Shown here one piece after another: positions 1-10,681 of a DNA stretch of 64,000 bases. Position 1 is the first letter of the stretch, and each line of letters opens with the position of its first letter. The stretch comes from Mortierella alpina (Eukaryota; Mortierellomycota; Mortierellomycetes; Mortierellales; Mortierellaceae). The stretch covers positions 2,046,001 through 2,110,000 of the forward strand of contig JANATF010000008.1 of NCBI GenBank assembly GCA_029449245.1, written 5' to 3'. A model generated the notes under the pieces. It saw only the letters and a program-made list of their open reading frames with translations, was not told the DNA's origin and searched no databases. Position numbers and translations under genes: made by a program.

Positions 1-1
1 G

Positions 2-124
2 GTCCAACCCGCAGCCCAGGCTGAAGAGGAAGATGAAGGAGACTTTGCCCAGGCTGAAGAGGAGGATGAAGGAGACTTTGCCCAGGCTGAAGAGGAGGAT
101 GAAGGAGACTTTGGTCTCGATTAA
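2..124 (+). CDS. 3' end of an acidic repeat protein (partial)
   Basis: The reading frame is open from the left edge to a TAA at 122-124 and gives the last 40 residues of a protein that begins outside the window. Nearly all of it is three copies of an 11-residue unit (AQAEEEDEGDF, 33 bp), then GLD and the stop. The repeat is almost purely Glu/Asp with regular Phe, as in acidic tails of chaperones and nuclear proteins, but the family cannot be named from the tail alone. The near identity of the copies at DNA level points to recent slippage. Confidence 0.6.
   Translation, partial: VQPAAQAEEEDEGDFAQAEEEDEGDFAQAEEEDEGDFGLD
14..112 (+). repeat. 33-bp tandem repeat, 3 copies, coding
   Basis: Three head-to-tail 33-bp units encode AQAEEEDEGDF and differ only at one or two wobble positions. 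They form the C-terminal tail of the partial gene at the left edge. Further copies may lie outside the window. Confidence 0.75.
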
Positions 125-221
125 GCGGCGTGAAGCGTCGCAACAATTTGTAGAATAACGGGCGTCTTCCGGCCTTCGGGTTGGGGATGCCTCTACAGTA
201 AGTGTACATCTTTTCACCTGC

Positions 222-262
222 GAGAGCGACGAGCGAGCGTTGAGCGACCAGCGAGCGAGCGA
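222..262. repeat. GAGCGA simple repeat downstream of the acidic protein
   Basis: A short imperfect run of GAGCGA/GAGCGAGC units lies between the partial gene and the 3' end of the first monooxygenase. A similar short GCGAGCGAGCG run occurs at about 18237. Nothing else is seen in 125-326. Confidence 0.5.
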
Positions 263-326
263 CCTTTGCTAACATTTATTCGCTCCCATCCCAAAGGGAG
301 ACTCTATGATGTAATATCGGTCACAC

Positions 327-2225
327 CTAAATGGTGACAGCAGTCTCAGGGGCCGGCCTAGACTTTGATCGCTTCTGCTCCAGAACAGGCACTGTGCCAC
401 GGTTTTGAACAAAGGGGAGGAAAGTGCATTGGGGGCGGTACGACGCATCTTTCAGGAATTGCTCAGTCTGTATGCGCTTAGGGATCCAGTTGAAGATCAT
501 GTGGCGCGTAAGGCGTTCGCTCCAGGTCTAACACGGAGAGGATTTATCAATGTTGGCATTATGTACGAGAGTCGGTGGGCGAGTAGTGACGAACGTAAAC
601 ACTATGCCACTTTTTTACCTGGCCATAGAGCATTTTGCCCATAATCCTTGTCTTGTCAATCTGGTATTTTGCGTGCGGATATCTCTGGTTCTTGTAGTCC
701 TTGAAGGCAGCCATGATGTTCTCGTGCGTGACAGAGGGCATGTCATAGAGGCAATTGGCGAGAATGACAGCATCTTGGAAGGCATTGACGGCACCCTGAC
801 CTGCACTCGGAAGAAACTAATGTACGAGGAATGCTTGTAAGCGATACGCACGGGCAATCAGAAACCTGGTTGCTTTGTAAGTCAAAACTTACTTTATGAG
901 CGGCTGTTTTTTTTCCAAGTTTGAAGAGCACATCAGGGTCATGGCAAAGAAGAGGTATAAAGGTGAAATAATAAAAGGATTCGTCAGTGTGACCAGTTCC
1001 TCGGGATCGTGTTCGCCGTCAAGTGTGAGATGCAACATGTCCTTTGTCCGATCCAGGCAGATTCTGTAAGGCTTGCTTACCATCTCCAATGAGTACAGTG
1101 CGTCCATGGGTCCAAGTTTCGAATAATTTGTCCTCTAGTGCAACCTTAGATATCATGCTAGGGGGTGTGGCATCGATTAGTTCTCCCATGGTCCCACCAA
1201 GAGGACTAGGAAAGTCATAACATTCCCTGATCATGGCCGCATTCGACTCTGGACCCCATTCTGAATTCTTGAAGGTTGTGCACTTTGCTTCTTTAGCATC
1301 CAACTGAGAAATAATAGCCCAGCACACAATATTTTGGGGCACTGTCACCACAGACCACTTAGAGGAGCAAAATTACCAAAAAAAAAAAAAAAAAAAAGAG
1401 GTTAGCAAGCAGAAAGGCCGATAGGACAGCACCGTACTTTACCTGATCACAGACTTACAGAGTACGACGACTTCTCGCCAATGATGCGCTTGCAATGCGC
1501 GAGCTTATCCTTCAGCGCCGGGTATTTTTCCGCATCGAGAGATTCGGTGGTGCCCACCATGCAGATGTGACCAGCGTTCATGCTTTCTTTGTCGGAGCTG
1601 GGGAGTGCTGAAGCGAGAGCCTGGTAAAGGCTCTGACGGACCCCACTATGGGCACCGTCGGCGCCGACAAGAATGTCACCCTCGTATGAAGTGCCATCGC
1701 TGCATCGAATCATGACTCCATTCTCATTCTGCAAGAGCGATAGCACTCTTTTGCCGTATTTAATCTTTTCAGCGGGCACATGAGATAGGAGGAGGTTGTG
1801 AAGCGCGGGTCGAGCAAACATGATGGTATCATATCCTGTCCGCTCTCGATACTGCTCAAACTCAAAGCCACCGAGAATGTTGAGCTGAGGATCGTACATG
1901 TCGACTCCAGGGCAAGGGTAGGATACTTTGAGGAGCTCATCCAGAAGTCCGAGCTGCTCAAAGACTGGGAGGATGTTGGCTCCAAAGCCCATCGCGGATC
2001 CTAGAGCGAGTCCAATCGTGAGAACAAAAAATTTGTTATTTCTTGCGGTCGTATTATAAGAGTGGGAGATAGGGAGTGCGTCATCTTACCCAGGGGTTTA
2101 ATGACTGTTGCCCGTTCATAGATCTGGTAAGGAATGCCAGCTCTTTCGAGGAGGATGCCTAGCAGCAAACCTCCTAGTCCAGCGCCAACGATCATGACGT
2201 GAGAAGCAGGCAAATCGTCGGCCAT
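327..2225 (-). CDS. FAD-dependent monooxygenase, paralogue A
   Basis: Six exons (327-527, 619-816, 893-903, 1081-1357, 1459-2000, 2090-2225) join to 454 residues. The N-terminus has the dinucleotide-binding VGAGLGG motif (residues ~12-18), then the DG motif GADGAHSGVR (~158-167) and the GD motif LIGDAAHK (~315-322), the three FAD signatures of group A flavoprotein hydroxylases (PF01494 type). Such enzymes use NAD(P)H and O2 to hydroxylate aromatic or polyketide substrates; the substrate here is unknown. The A-H-K part of the GD motif lies on an 11-nt microexon at 893-903. It is divergently arranged with a close paralogue at 3667-5614, which keeps the same exon phases. The ATG at 2225 directly precedes the FAD motif. 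No signal peptide is seen. Confidence 0.88.
893..903 (-). other. 11-nt microexon in monooxygenase A
   Basis: The exon CCGCTCATAAA is bounded by a CAG acceptor and a GTAAGT donor. It restores phase between exons ending GGAGATG and beginning TTTCTTCCG, giving GDAAHKFLPSAGQG across the FAD-binding GD motif. The paralogue at 4938-4948 has the same exon size and position. Confidence 0.85.
1378..1397. repeat. poly(A) run in monooxygenase A intron
   Basis: About 20 consecutive A residues on the + strand (T on the coding strand) lie in the intron between the 1081-1357 and 1459-2000 exons, upstream of the acceptor. It is probably slippage in a polypyrimidine tract. Confidence 0.6.
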
Positions 2226-3666
2226 CTTGTTGAGAATTGTGAGGATTGGTGGACAGGGAGTAAGTGAGAGGGTTCGAAAAAAATTAGTAAGAGGGAAAGA
2301 AATGAAAAGTGAGAAAAGAGGAAGAGGTTTTGAGGAAGCCAGAGAGCGACGCAGAAGGTCGTCTTTAATAATTTAAATGGCGGGGCTAATGGTAGGGCTG
2401 GACCTTTCGTTTTTACCGAGCACAATGTACCTGTGGGAGCATGGAGCAACAACCAAACCTTGTGTGACAAGTAGTCCTTCGCACAGGCAAGGCAATATTA
2501 CACTGCAGCCTAAGGGAGTGACGACCTGCACTTGACACCATGCCTTATCGATGGCGCATGGGCTGCATCGAGTGACCCCGAGCTGCCTCATATTGGCTCG
2601 GACAGCATTCAGCAACGCTCTTGCGGCTGCAGTTGTGCGTGATCACAGCTGGAGCGAGACAGCTCGGCGAACAGACAGCAGGGCTCACTTGGACCCTGAT
2701 AGATGAGAAGCTCTCACAGGGCCTTTAATGCGCACCTCAACAGACCCCTGATGGATCACTGTAGAATGAATAATAAAACAGTTTCGCCGTTCGCTGAATT
2801 GTATACGTTTTCCATAGAATGGGTCTGAGGTTTAGTGTTTCTTGGCACAATGCAGTTTCGCACTAGAATATACAAAATCAAGTCGGCGTCATGAATGTCC
2901 CCTGTGAATGTTACCTGGAGTTGCGATCTGTGAAAGAGTCCCGGTATTAAAGAAGTCTCGGGCATGTATGCTTGAAAGCTATGCACCATGAAAGATTGGA
3001 GGTGGGAGTCCATAGCCTCAACTTCACCGTGTGCACGTATTGAACGAGGAGTGCCGCATCTCGGGTGTATTCGATTTAAGGTCTCTGCTGTAGAGCACTC
3101 TTTGCATGATCTGCTACAACGACCGGCTGCTGCGTGGCAGACTGCATTGGCATTGCAATCGTCGCCGGATCGAGGAAGAGGGTTGTGCCTCAAGTCTGAA
3201 CACTCTAGGCGTGCAGGCATCTCAACCACGAAGAAGCGCGGTGTTGTTAAAGGCAATATGAGGATGGGGCACCAGGTGCCTTTGAAAAAACGCCTTTGCG
3301 CTCATGAGCTGATATTTCATGATGCTTTCTCGAATGTACGACTACTACTACTCTTGGTTTGCCTGCGAGGAAAATGCAGCACGGAAAAGCGGATGTTGAA
3401 CGCATTTCGCCTACGCCAGATACAACATGCAGTTTCGAGGCAAGGTAGCATCGGATGGTGAAAAGTGTGAGCTCTATGCGTCCCCACGCATATCAAGGTG
3501 GCACAAGTACAACAGAACACAACAGTCGGTAGTCCACTGCACAATTCTCGTCCTGTGCAAGACGGGCCACCTTATTTTTCCTCATCGTCAACCCTCATTC
3601 AGGACCATCTCTGTCCTCATCTACCCCCACATCACTCTTTTGCATCTGCAAGCCAGCTCGCGTCCG
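2226..3666. promoter_or_regulatory. shared divergent promoter region of the two monooxygenases
   Basis: This 1.44-kb gap separates the start codons of two divergently transcribed paralogues and must hold both promoters. Open frames of 150-166 codons occur on both strands at 2756-3461, but they overlap each other and show no recognisable domain, so they are not called. No clear TATA box or operator was seen. Confidence 0.5.
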
Positions 3667-5614
3667 ATGAGCTCTACCAAGCCGAATGTAGTTATCGTGG
3701 GGGCAGGTCTGGCAGGCCTGCTGTTGTCGCTGTTGTTGGAACGAGCAGGCATCCCATACAACATCTATGAGCGCGCAACAAAAGTAAAGCCCCTTGGTGA
3801 GTCTCACAGAGTACAAAAGCCGATACCTCTAGCATGTGGTTGTCTGAACAATCTAATTGAAAAGTGCACGCTCTTGGATTGAAAATCGAACCCAGGATCG
3901 GCCCTCGGTCTCGGGGCCAACATTCTGCCAATTTTTGAACAGCTGGGCCTCCTGGACCAGCTCATGAAGATCGCCCTACCCTGCCCTGGTATCGACTTTT
4001 ACGACCAAAACCTCGCCCCCATGGGCGGATTTGACATCTCGAAATACAAAGAAAACACCGGGTACGACTTCATCATGCTGGCACGCCGCGATCTCTACGA
4101 TCTCTTGCTCTCTCAAGTCCCCGTGGAGCGGATCTACATGAACAAGAAGATCATTGCCACAGAGCAGGGCCCGCGAGGTGTAGCCATCACCTGCTCAGAT
4201 GGTACAATTTACAGAGGCGATATCCTCGTTGGAGCTGATGGCGCACACAGTGCCGTGCGGTCGGGATTGTACACAGAGCTCAACGAAAAAGGATCGCTTC
4301 CGAAGTCGGACCTAGAGCCCATGTCTATTGGCTACATGTGTCTTGTGGGAACTACAGAGGAGCTGGACGTCAAGGCTTACCCAGCGCTTCAAGACCCATT
4401 CACGCACTTTTCAAGAGTTCTTGGGAACGGTCCACTAACAGTAAGGATGTGCAGCGTCCATCTTGGTTGGGGTTCGCACTGGTTTCGTATCTCCGCTAAC
4501 AGCCATTTCAACTCTTTGCGTGCTTGCTTTGCTTTTGACCTTCACCCTCTAGTTCTACACGGTGACAGTACCCGGCAACAGGGTCTGCTGGGGAGCGCTC
4601 GTTCAGCTGGATAGCTCAACAGTTCTCTCCAGAGATGTGACCTCGCTCAAAAATGTCGAGTGGGGTCCAGAGTCGAATGAAGCCATGATCAAAGAAATTT
4701 ACGACCTTCCTTGCCGTCTTGGTTGCACGATGGGTGCCCTCACGGACGCGACCCCCAAGGAAGGTATCTCACGCGTCTTTCTTGAAGAAAAGATCTTTGA
4801 AACCTGGTACCACAATCGAACAGTTCTTATCGGAGATGGTGAGTCGTGAAGCACCTTACGCGGTTATTGTAGCTTTTTGAGACGTGCATTGTGTTGTTGT
4901 TTCTAACAGTAAGTTCTCCTGAACTATGATATAATAGCTTGCCACAAGGTACTTAATGGAGTCTGTGGTTCACTACATTGAGCTATGGTACCTTTGCTTA
5001 GAGACTAATTTGAACACCCATGACCATAACCATGACTTCGACCATCACAGATGCAGTCCAGTGGCGGTCAAGGTACGTTGGCAAACTGCGAAGCGCGATT
5101 TTCGATGTTAATGTTGGTTATAACGGGCGACAAGAGCGTTACTAACAGTTTTATTCGCCGAAAATCTGCAACAGGGGCTACAAACGCCATGCAAGACGCT
5201 ATAGTTCTGGCTAACGCCATCTACAACATCAACTCTGTGACATCGGAGGAGATCATTGGTGCTTTCAAAATGTACCACGAGCAGCGGTTCAGTATGTCCA
5301 AGATGCACGTCGAGAAGAGTAAATCGATGGCTAAACTTATGAACGGCACGGTAAAGACTACTTTATTCTTGAGCTGTAGACATGATTACCAAGCAAGCAC
5401 TCAGCGTGGATCTAGCTAACACGCTCGCTACTGAACATAGTCCTGGCTCGAGAGGGCGATCCGATACGTTGTCTTCAGTTGGATTCCTTCTGGCAAACGC
5501 TCGGAGAAGGTGTACCAGGACACCGCTTACCGACCACAGGCTTGCTTCTTGCCTCTGGCTGAGAACCGCGGGACAATTGCCGTGCTTCCTCAGTCACCAA
5601 CAAGATCCAGATGA
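3667..5614 (+). CDS. FAD-dependent monooxygenase, paralogue B
   Basis: Seven exons (3667-3796, 3896-4440, 4553-4838, 4938-4948, 5051-5072, 5175-5350, 5441-5614) join to 447 residues. Motifs in order are VGAGLAGL near residue 15, GADGAHSAVR near 160 and LIGDACHK at about 318-323, so the FAD-binding core of the group A flavoprotein monooxygenases is complete. The protein is clearly paralogous to gene A across its length. Two consecutive tiny exons (11 and 22 nt) encode the GD-motif region. In gene A the 22-nt exon is fused to the next one: its 198-nt exon equals 22 + 176, so one intron differs between the copies. The substrate is unknown. A role in secondary metabolism or detoxification is typical of the family but is not shown here. 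Confidence 0.88.
4938..4948 (+). other. 11-nt microexon in monooxygenase B
   Basis: The exon CTTGCCACAAG lies between a TAG acceptor and a GTACTT donor. It completes Ala-Cys-His-Lys of the GD motif and is the positional equivalent of 893-903 in the paralogue. Confidence 0.85.
5051..5072 (+). other. 22-nt microexon in monooxygenase B
   Basis: It lies between a CACAG acceptor and a GTACGT donor and encodes MQSSGGQ plus one base of the next Gly. Read through the flanking introns it gives GDACHK-MQSSGGQGATNAMQD, matching GDAAHK-FLPSAGQGAVNAFQD in the paralogue. Confidence 0.8.
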
Positions 5615-5757
5615 AGAGAGGATATAAAATGTGCCCGAAATAGGAGACCCTTCCAGACAAACCCTCCGCCACACCCTAATACAGCTTAACTTTCTTCATC
5701 ATTCATTCATTTACTATACCAACTTCGTATGTATGTCGTAAAGCGCGAAATCTTTGT

Positions 5758-7159
5758 TTATCTGCCTGTGAGTATAGCCATGATATTGTCCAACTTGGAC
5801 ACAGGCTTGCCAGCTTTTGGTTTTTTGGGAGGACGCGGCGCCTTTGATGGATTTACTGACTCGGTGGACCCCGGTGATGGCACGGCTATAGATGTAGAAG
5901 GCGTTGCAGAGAGAGCCTTTCTAGTCTTGGTCTTGGCCATGGAGGTTGCTGAAGGAATTGTAGACTGTACATCTGATGCCTTTGGTTTCTTTCTTGTTTC
6001 CTTGATTATGGCATTGCTATCAGCGACATCATGACTCCTCTTGCTTGGCCATGGTGCCTTTTCTCCTGTACTTTCCGGTGCGCCGTTGTCACCCTCTAGC
6101 TTGTGGTCACGCGCTCCTCTGCTAAGACCACCCCGACCGCCGCGTCCTCCTCTTGCAGGGGCACCTCTCCCGCCTCGCGCACCACCTCTTCCACCACGTC
6201 CACCCCGGACACTAGGCTGATCATTCTGAGTTCCAGCATCGATGGTGTTCCTGTCCAGACCCTTGCGTACCAAAAAGGGCTGCCCCCAGCTCTCCGCCAC
6301 CTTGACCTTTCGAGCCGTTGCTTCGATTGTCGCTTTATCAATAGACCCTTCTTTGACCTTCTTCTCCCATTCCCGTTTCCGTTTGCTCTTTTTCACTTTC
6401 TTTGTGCTAGAATCTTGCTTGAAAGGCACATGGATCACTTTGTGCGCAAAGATGGATCTTGTCTGAGAGTGAGATCGTACATGCGATGTGGTAGGAAGAG
6501 GATTAATATCGACTTGAGGCGAGATGATGATCCTGACAATGCTATCTACAAAGCAAAACATCCTTATTTTTTCTTTCTTACCCATGGAATCTTGGCTAAG
6601 CTTAGTATTGAACTGGCATCGATGGCTGCTGCTACAATTTGCTTCATTCGCTCTGATCCAGGACTCTCGTCAAGGTCCGGTCGCTCCTTATGTACATGTA
6701 CCACTGCAGGCTCTGTCTTGTGGAGGATGATAGTTGATGGTGCATCCTGAGACGCGAACAGCCGAAATTCCATGGCCTCCTCTTCATGCTCGTCATGATC
6801 CTGTGGTGTCCTTGACACTGTAGTATCTAAAAGTATACGCGAGCGCAGAGAGTGCGTGTAAGTGTTTGCGTTGGTGTGGTTGTGAGTGAGGACCTAAACC
6901 CATATCTGGCGGCTTGATCGCTCAGTTTGGATCACCACACATCCAGGGTAGCCTTACCTTCGATCTCGATGGCACCGCTCAACTGTCCATAGAGTCGATC
7001 TAAAATGGATTGAGCAACCGCGTCGTTCTCGTCGTTTTCGCTACTGTCTACTTCGTTCTCCCCGCTGTTTCTCTTTGATCTGGGTCTCTTGGATGGGTTA
7101 CTGCTACGCTCCTTGTCAAAGCTGTCTCCAAAGATGGCTGCTCGGGAGGAGAGCACCAT
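5758..7159 (-). CDS. RGG-rich basic nuclear-type protein, DUF2011-like
   Basis: Three exons (5758-6462, 6582-6817, 6958-7159) join to 380 residues. The first third is acidic with an EEEAMEFRLFAS segment, which resembles the fungal DUF2011 family from memory. A WTRSIFAHKVIHVP segment follows. The middle is very basic (KKVKKSKRKREWEKK) and carries a Trp-Gly-Gln-Pro-Phe block, then an RGG/GRGG array (about 12 Arg-Gly units), and the C-terminal part is Lys/Pro/Ser-rich with several nuclear-localisation-like clusters. RGG arrays usually bind RNA or are methylated, so a nuclear or nucleolar role is likely but inferred. The 6463-6581 intron is the least certain, because a shorter one is possible. 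It runs in the same direction as DBP4. Confidence 0.65.
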
Positions 7160-7433
7160 GTTTGGCTGCAAAAAGGTGGGCACTGCGGTATGTCGTCTAT
7201 CGAGAGGCGGAAACACAGACAGCGGTATAAGAAACAGTATGCGTCTCGTTGGAGCATCCATGCCTCAAGTCTTTGCCTTGAGTTAATGTGAGATGCTGAA
7301 TCCAACATGAGCAAGCTACCTTGATGGTCCCGTCATTATCGAGGAAGTGCTGTTCCTGTGCCGGTGATTGCTTTGAATGAAGACTATGCATTCGTGCTCA
7401 AGACACAGGCAAGTGTAAACAGACACGCAGTCA

Positions 7434-7467
<34 letters not shown>

Positions 7468-7511
7468 TATTTCCTATGATATGAATGCAAAACTAATGTG
7501 AGAGCCTCCTT
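7160..7511. other. spacer between the RGG protein and DBP4, with poly(T)
   Basis: This 352-bp gap holds the promoter of the RGG-protein gene and the 3' end region of DBP4. It contains a run of about 29 T at 7436-7464 just past the DBP4 stop on its coding strand. No further gene is seen. Confidence 0.5.
7436..7464. repeat. poly(T)29 tract downstream of DBP4
   Basis: An uninterrupted T run of about 29 on the + strand lies next to the 3' end of DBP4. It reads as poly(A) in DBP4 orientation and may be slippage or a retroposed poly(A) remnant. No other sign of retroposition is seen. Confidence 0.6.
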
Positions 7512-10488
7512 CTACAGGCCAAGCAGCTTGAGCGCCAAGGCCTCCTGCTCCGCCAGCGTCTGGGGCTCGTCGACCTCAACCACCTTCCTCTTCTTCTTGG
7601 CCTCCTCCTCGTCGGCCTTGTCCTGCCACCATCCACGCTTCTTGGGCGACTCGTCCTCGTCGCCGCTCTCGACGTCATCGTCCATCTCATAGTCCTCCTC
7701 CTGCTCGTACTCCTCGCCCGAGTCATCGGGGTTACCGAGCGTGACGACCATCTCTTCACCATCATCCGAAGACTCGTCCATCTGGTAAAATTGTTTTGTG
7801 AAAGAACGTAAAAGAGAGGGTGTTAAGAACGATCCAAATCATAAAAAAAAAAGCAATTACAAACGGCGGGCAGTGTAACCTTCAAGTTCTTACCATATCC
7901 TCGCGCTCGCGCTGCTTCCGCTTGGCCTTCTTCTCGCGCAATTTCTCCTTGGCCGCTCCCTTGTCGATAACATCGGCATGGTCCATGACCTTCTTCTCCT
8001 TCTCCAAGAACTCCTTCTGCTGGCTCAAGGCATCACCCTTGGCATGGAACGACGCTTCGTCCTCCAGTTCATATATCTCGTGTGCTCGACCATCCTCGTC
8101 AAAGAGCAACTTGTTGCCCTGTCCCTGGTTCTTGGCCTTCTCCAGCTTCGACATCTTCTGCTGTCTCTTGGACACAGGCAAGACAGTGCCCTCTGGGATC
8201 TCGTCACCACCCAAATCGTGATCGGCGCGCTTGATCGTCAAGAAGTCGTCCTCGTCATCGTCTCCGGATGTGCCCTTCAGCTTGTTGTCGTCGTCGTGGT
8301 CAACGAGTCTGGTATAGTGCTCCGCCAAGACCGACTGGTTCTTACGATTGAACATCTTTTCGATCTTGGACTTTGGCTGCTTGGTTTCAGCCGCTGCCGC
8401 CTCTAGTGTCTCATCATCCTCGGGAACAACTTCCTTCTTGCTCTTCTTCTTCTTGGAGTCCAAGGCTTTGACCTTGCTCTTCTCCTCCTCTTCCTCCTCG
8501 ACTTCCTGATCGCTCTCCTCGTCGTCGCTTGTCTTCTTTTGGTTACCCCGGACTGCATTCTTGGCCTTGGATTTTTCGACAAACTTGATCTTGGGTGCTC
8601 CAGGAAGACCGAGCGAGGCAGCAAACTCCTCAGCGGGCAATGCGTTCACATCAAAAACGGTCTTGTCCTTTTGCAGATAAACAGAGCGCATGTACGAGAT
8701 GAATGCCTTCTGTCCCAAGTACTTGACCTCAGGATCGTTAAAGCAAAGTCTCTGCATTTGCTTCTGGATTGGCTCCTTCTTCACATCCTTGGCATCCTGC
8801 TTCAGCTTGACCTCCTGAATGGGCACCTTAGCACGCTCCAGTCCCTTGACCATTCCAGCCTCCTCACTGGGGCACAGCATCAGCATAGCCTGGCCACTGG
8901 CTTCATAGCGCGCAGTACGTCCGACACGGTGAATATATGTCTCAGGATCCTCAGGGCAATCCAACTGAATGACCCAGTTCACAGCCGCAAAATCCAATCC
9001 TCGGGCAGCAATATCCGTGCAGAACAAGTAGGCAGCCTTCTGAGCGGCAAACTTGGCGTACGTCTCTGCTCTCTTCTGCTGCTTCTGCTTTCCATGCAAG
9101 TGCAAAAGTGGTACTCCTGGATGCAGCTTGCAGAACGTCTCAAAAACGAATCGGACCTAGATTCCAAGCAAGTCAGTCAGAACAGTGCGCGATTTGTTGA
9201 CTGCCATGATTGTGGGGGAGTAGCAAATTGTTTGACTTCCATCTTTTCGAGACCGAATCTTCATGAGGCTTTACCTGTTTGCAACTTGACAAAAATACGA
9301 TTCCCTTGGCTGTCAGATGTGTCTTGATGAAGTTGAACATAACATCGAGCTTCTGCTGCAGAGGGACAACCATATAGTACTGTGCCAGGTTCTTGGGAGT
9401 CGAGTGCTCGGCCTTTTCATGAACAGCCACGTACTCCGGGTCCTTCAAACTCAACCTCGCCAAATCCTTGACAGACTTGGTCTGTGTAGCCGAGAACAGC
9501 ATGGTCTGACGCTGACGGGGCAAGTTCTCCACGATGGCGTTAATCGTCTTTTTGAATCCCATGTCCAAAATCCTGTCAGCCTCGTCCAAAACCAGAAGCT
9601 GCAGTTGGTCGCAATCGAATCCAGCAGACTGGTCCATGTGTTGTAACAGGCGTCCTGGAGTACACACCAAAATGTTCATCTTTGAAATGAGCTCGCGCTC
9701 AATCTTCCAATCCTTGCCTCCAATGATCAGTCCTGCAGAAAACGAGTGCTCTCGACCAATCTTGCGCAAAACCTCAAAGATTTGCACAGCGAGCTCACGC
9801 GTAGGCGAGATGACCAGGGCGCCAAGGCCATCCATGGCTCCCCACTTTTGACGATACAACATCTCAATCATCTATACATCCAAGATAGGGGAAATTAGTC
9901 AGTGGCCAGCGGTGCAAGGAAGAAAAGCACTGGGAGAGAGGGGTCGAGGGTGGAGGTACTACTGATAGTCAACCTACAGGCACAAGGAAAGCCAGGGTCT
10001 TTCCACTTCCTGTCTTTGCGGCACCAAGAATGTCCTTGCCACAAAGACCCAAGGGCAGAGCCTTGCGCTGGATGTCGGTCATCTTGATAAAGTTGGCTCT
10101 CTTCAGTCCAGAGATAGTCTTGCGCGATATTGGGAGCTCGTCAAACTGCTGCATCGAGTCGGTTCCGACGAGCTGGTGGATGATGTATGTATCCATTTGC
10201 AGCGTCAGGTGAGAGGGGGTAGTGAGGAAAATGATTTTGTGAACATCAAGCGAGGGGAGAAAGGAGAGAAAAGGCAGAGTGTTAGTTGTGCTCATGGCGC
10301 ATACTGCGTTGAAGGTGGAGCTGCATTAGAAGAGGCCTTGGGAGGCAAGATGCATGCGGTGCTGTGCTTACAGGGAGCTTGCATCGCTGCTCGAGCTGCT
10401 CCAGCTCCTGCTTCTCGGTGAGGCGCTTTTCCTTGCGGATGGTCGAGGACGAGGGCTTGTTCCCGCCCTTCTTGGATGTGCCGGGCAT
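7512..10488 (-). CDS. dbp4: ATP-dependent RNA helicase Dbp4/DDX10
   Basis: Five exons (7512-7781, 7894-9156, 9275-9871, 9978-10172, 10372-10488) join to 813 residues, the usual size. All DEAD-box motifs are present: FIKMTDIQ (Q motif), AKTGSGKT (I, residues ~91-98), PTRELA (Ia), TPGR (Ib), LDEADR (II, ~199-204), FSATQ (III), ARGLDF (V) and [10 protein letters not shown] (VI). After the helicase core come the family features [19 protein letters not shown] and [11 protein letters not shown], then a long Lys/Glu-rich C-terminal tail ending in the acidic block [14 protein letters not shown]. Dbp4 is a nucleolar helicase needed for 18S rRNA maturation; it acts in the small-subunit processome and on U14 and U3 snoRNAs. 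The start at 10488 precedes a basic N-terminus typical of the family. The first intron (197 nt) has a branch-like CTGAC near its acceptor. Confidence 0.96.
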
Positions 10489-10681
10489 GTCGTGTGTTGC
10501 TGATGGTGTCTCGGCGAGGGTGGCAAGGCGCGAGAATGAGGAGTGGCAGGCAGAAAGACGACGACAGAGAGGACAATTTAGGAGGAAGACCTTCGACGCA
10601 GACTCAATGGACAGTGTACTGTTAAGGTTTTTTTTCTTTTTTTTTTATGTGTGTTGTTGAATGTGGCTTATTGTTTCTCCT

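Noticed and set aside
2756-3461. Open frames of 157-166 codons on both strands between the two monooxygenases
   Set aside because: They overlap each other antisense, show no domain or splice context, and sit in a promoter region; chance ORFs.
7882-9327. Long + strand frames across the DBP4 gene
   Set aside because: They are antisense shadows of a strongly biased coding sequence; the minus strand carries all DEAD-box motifs.
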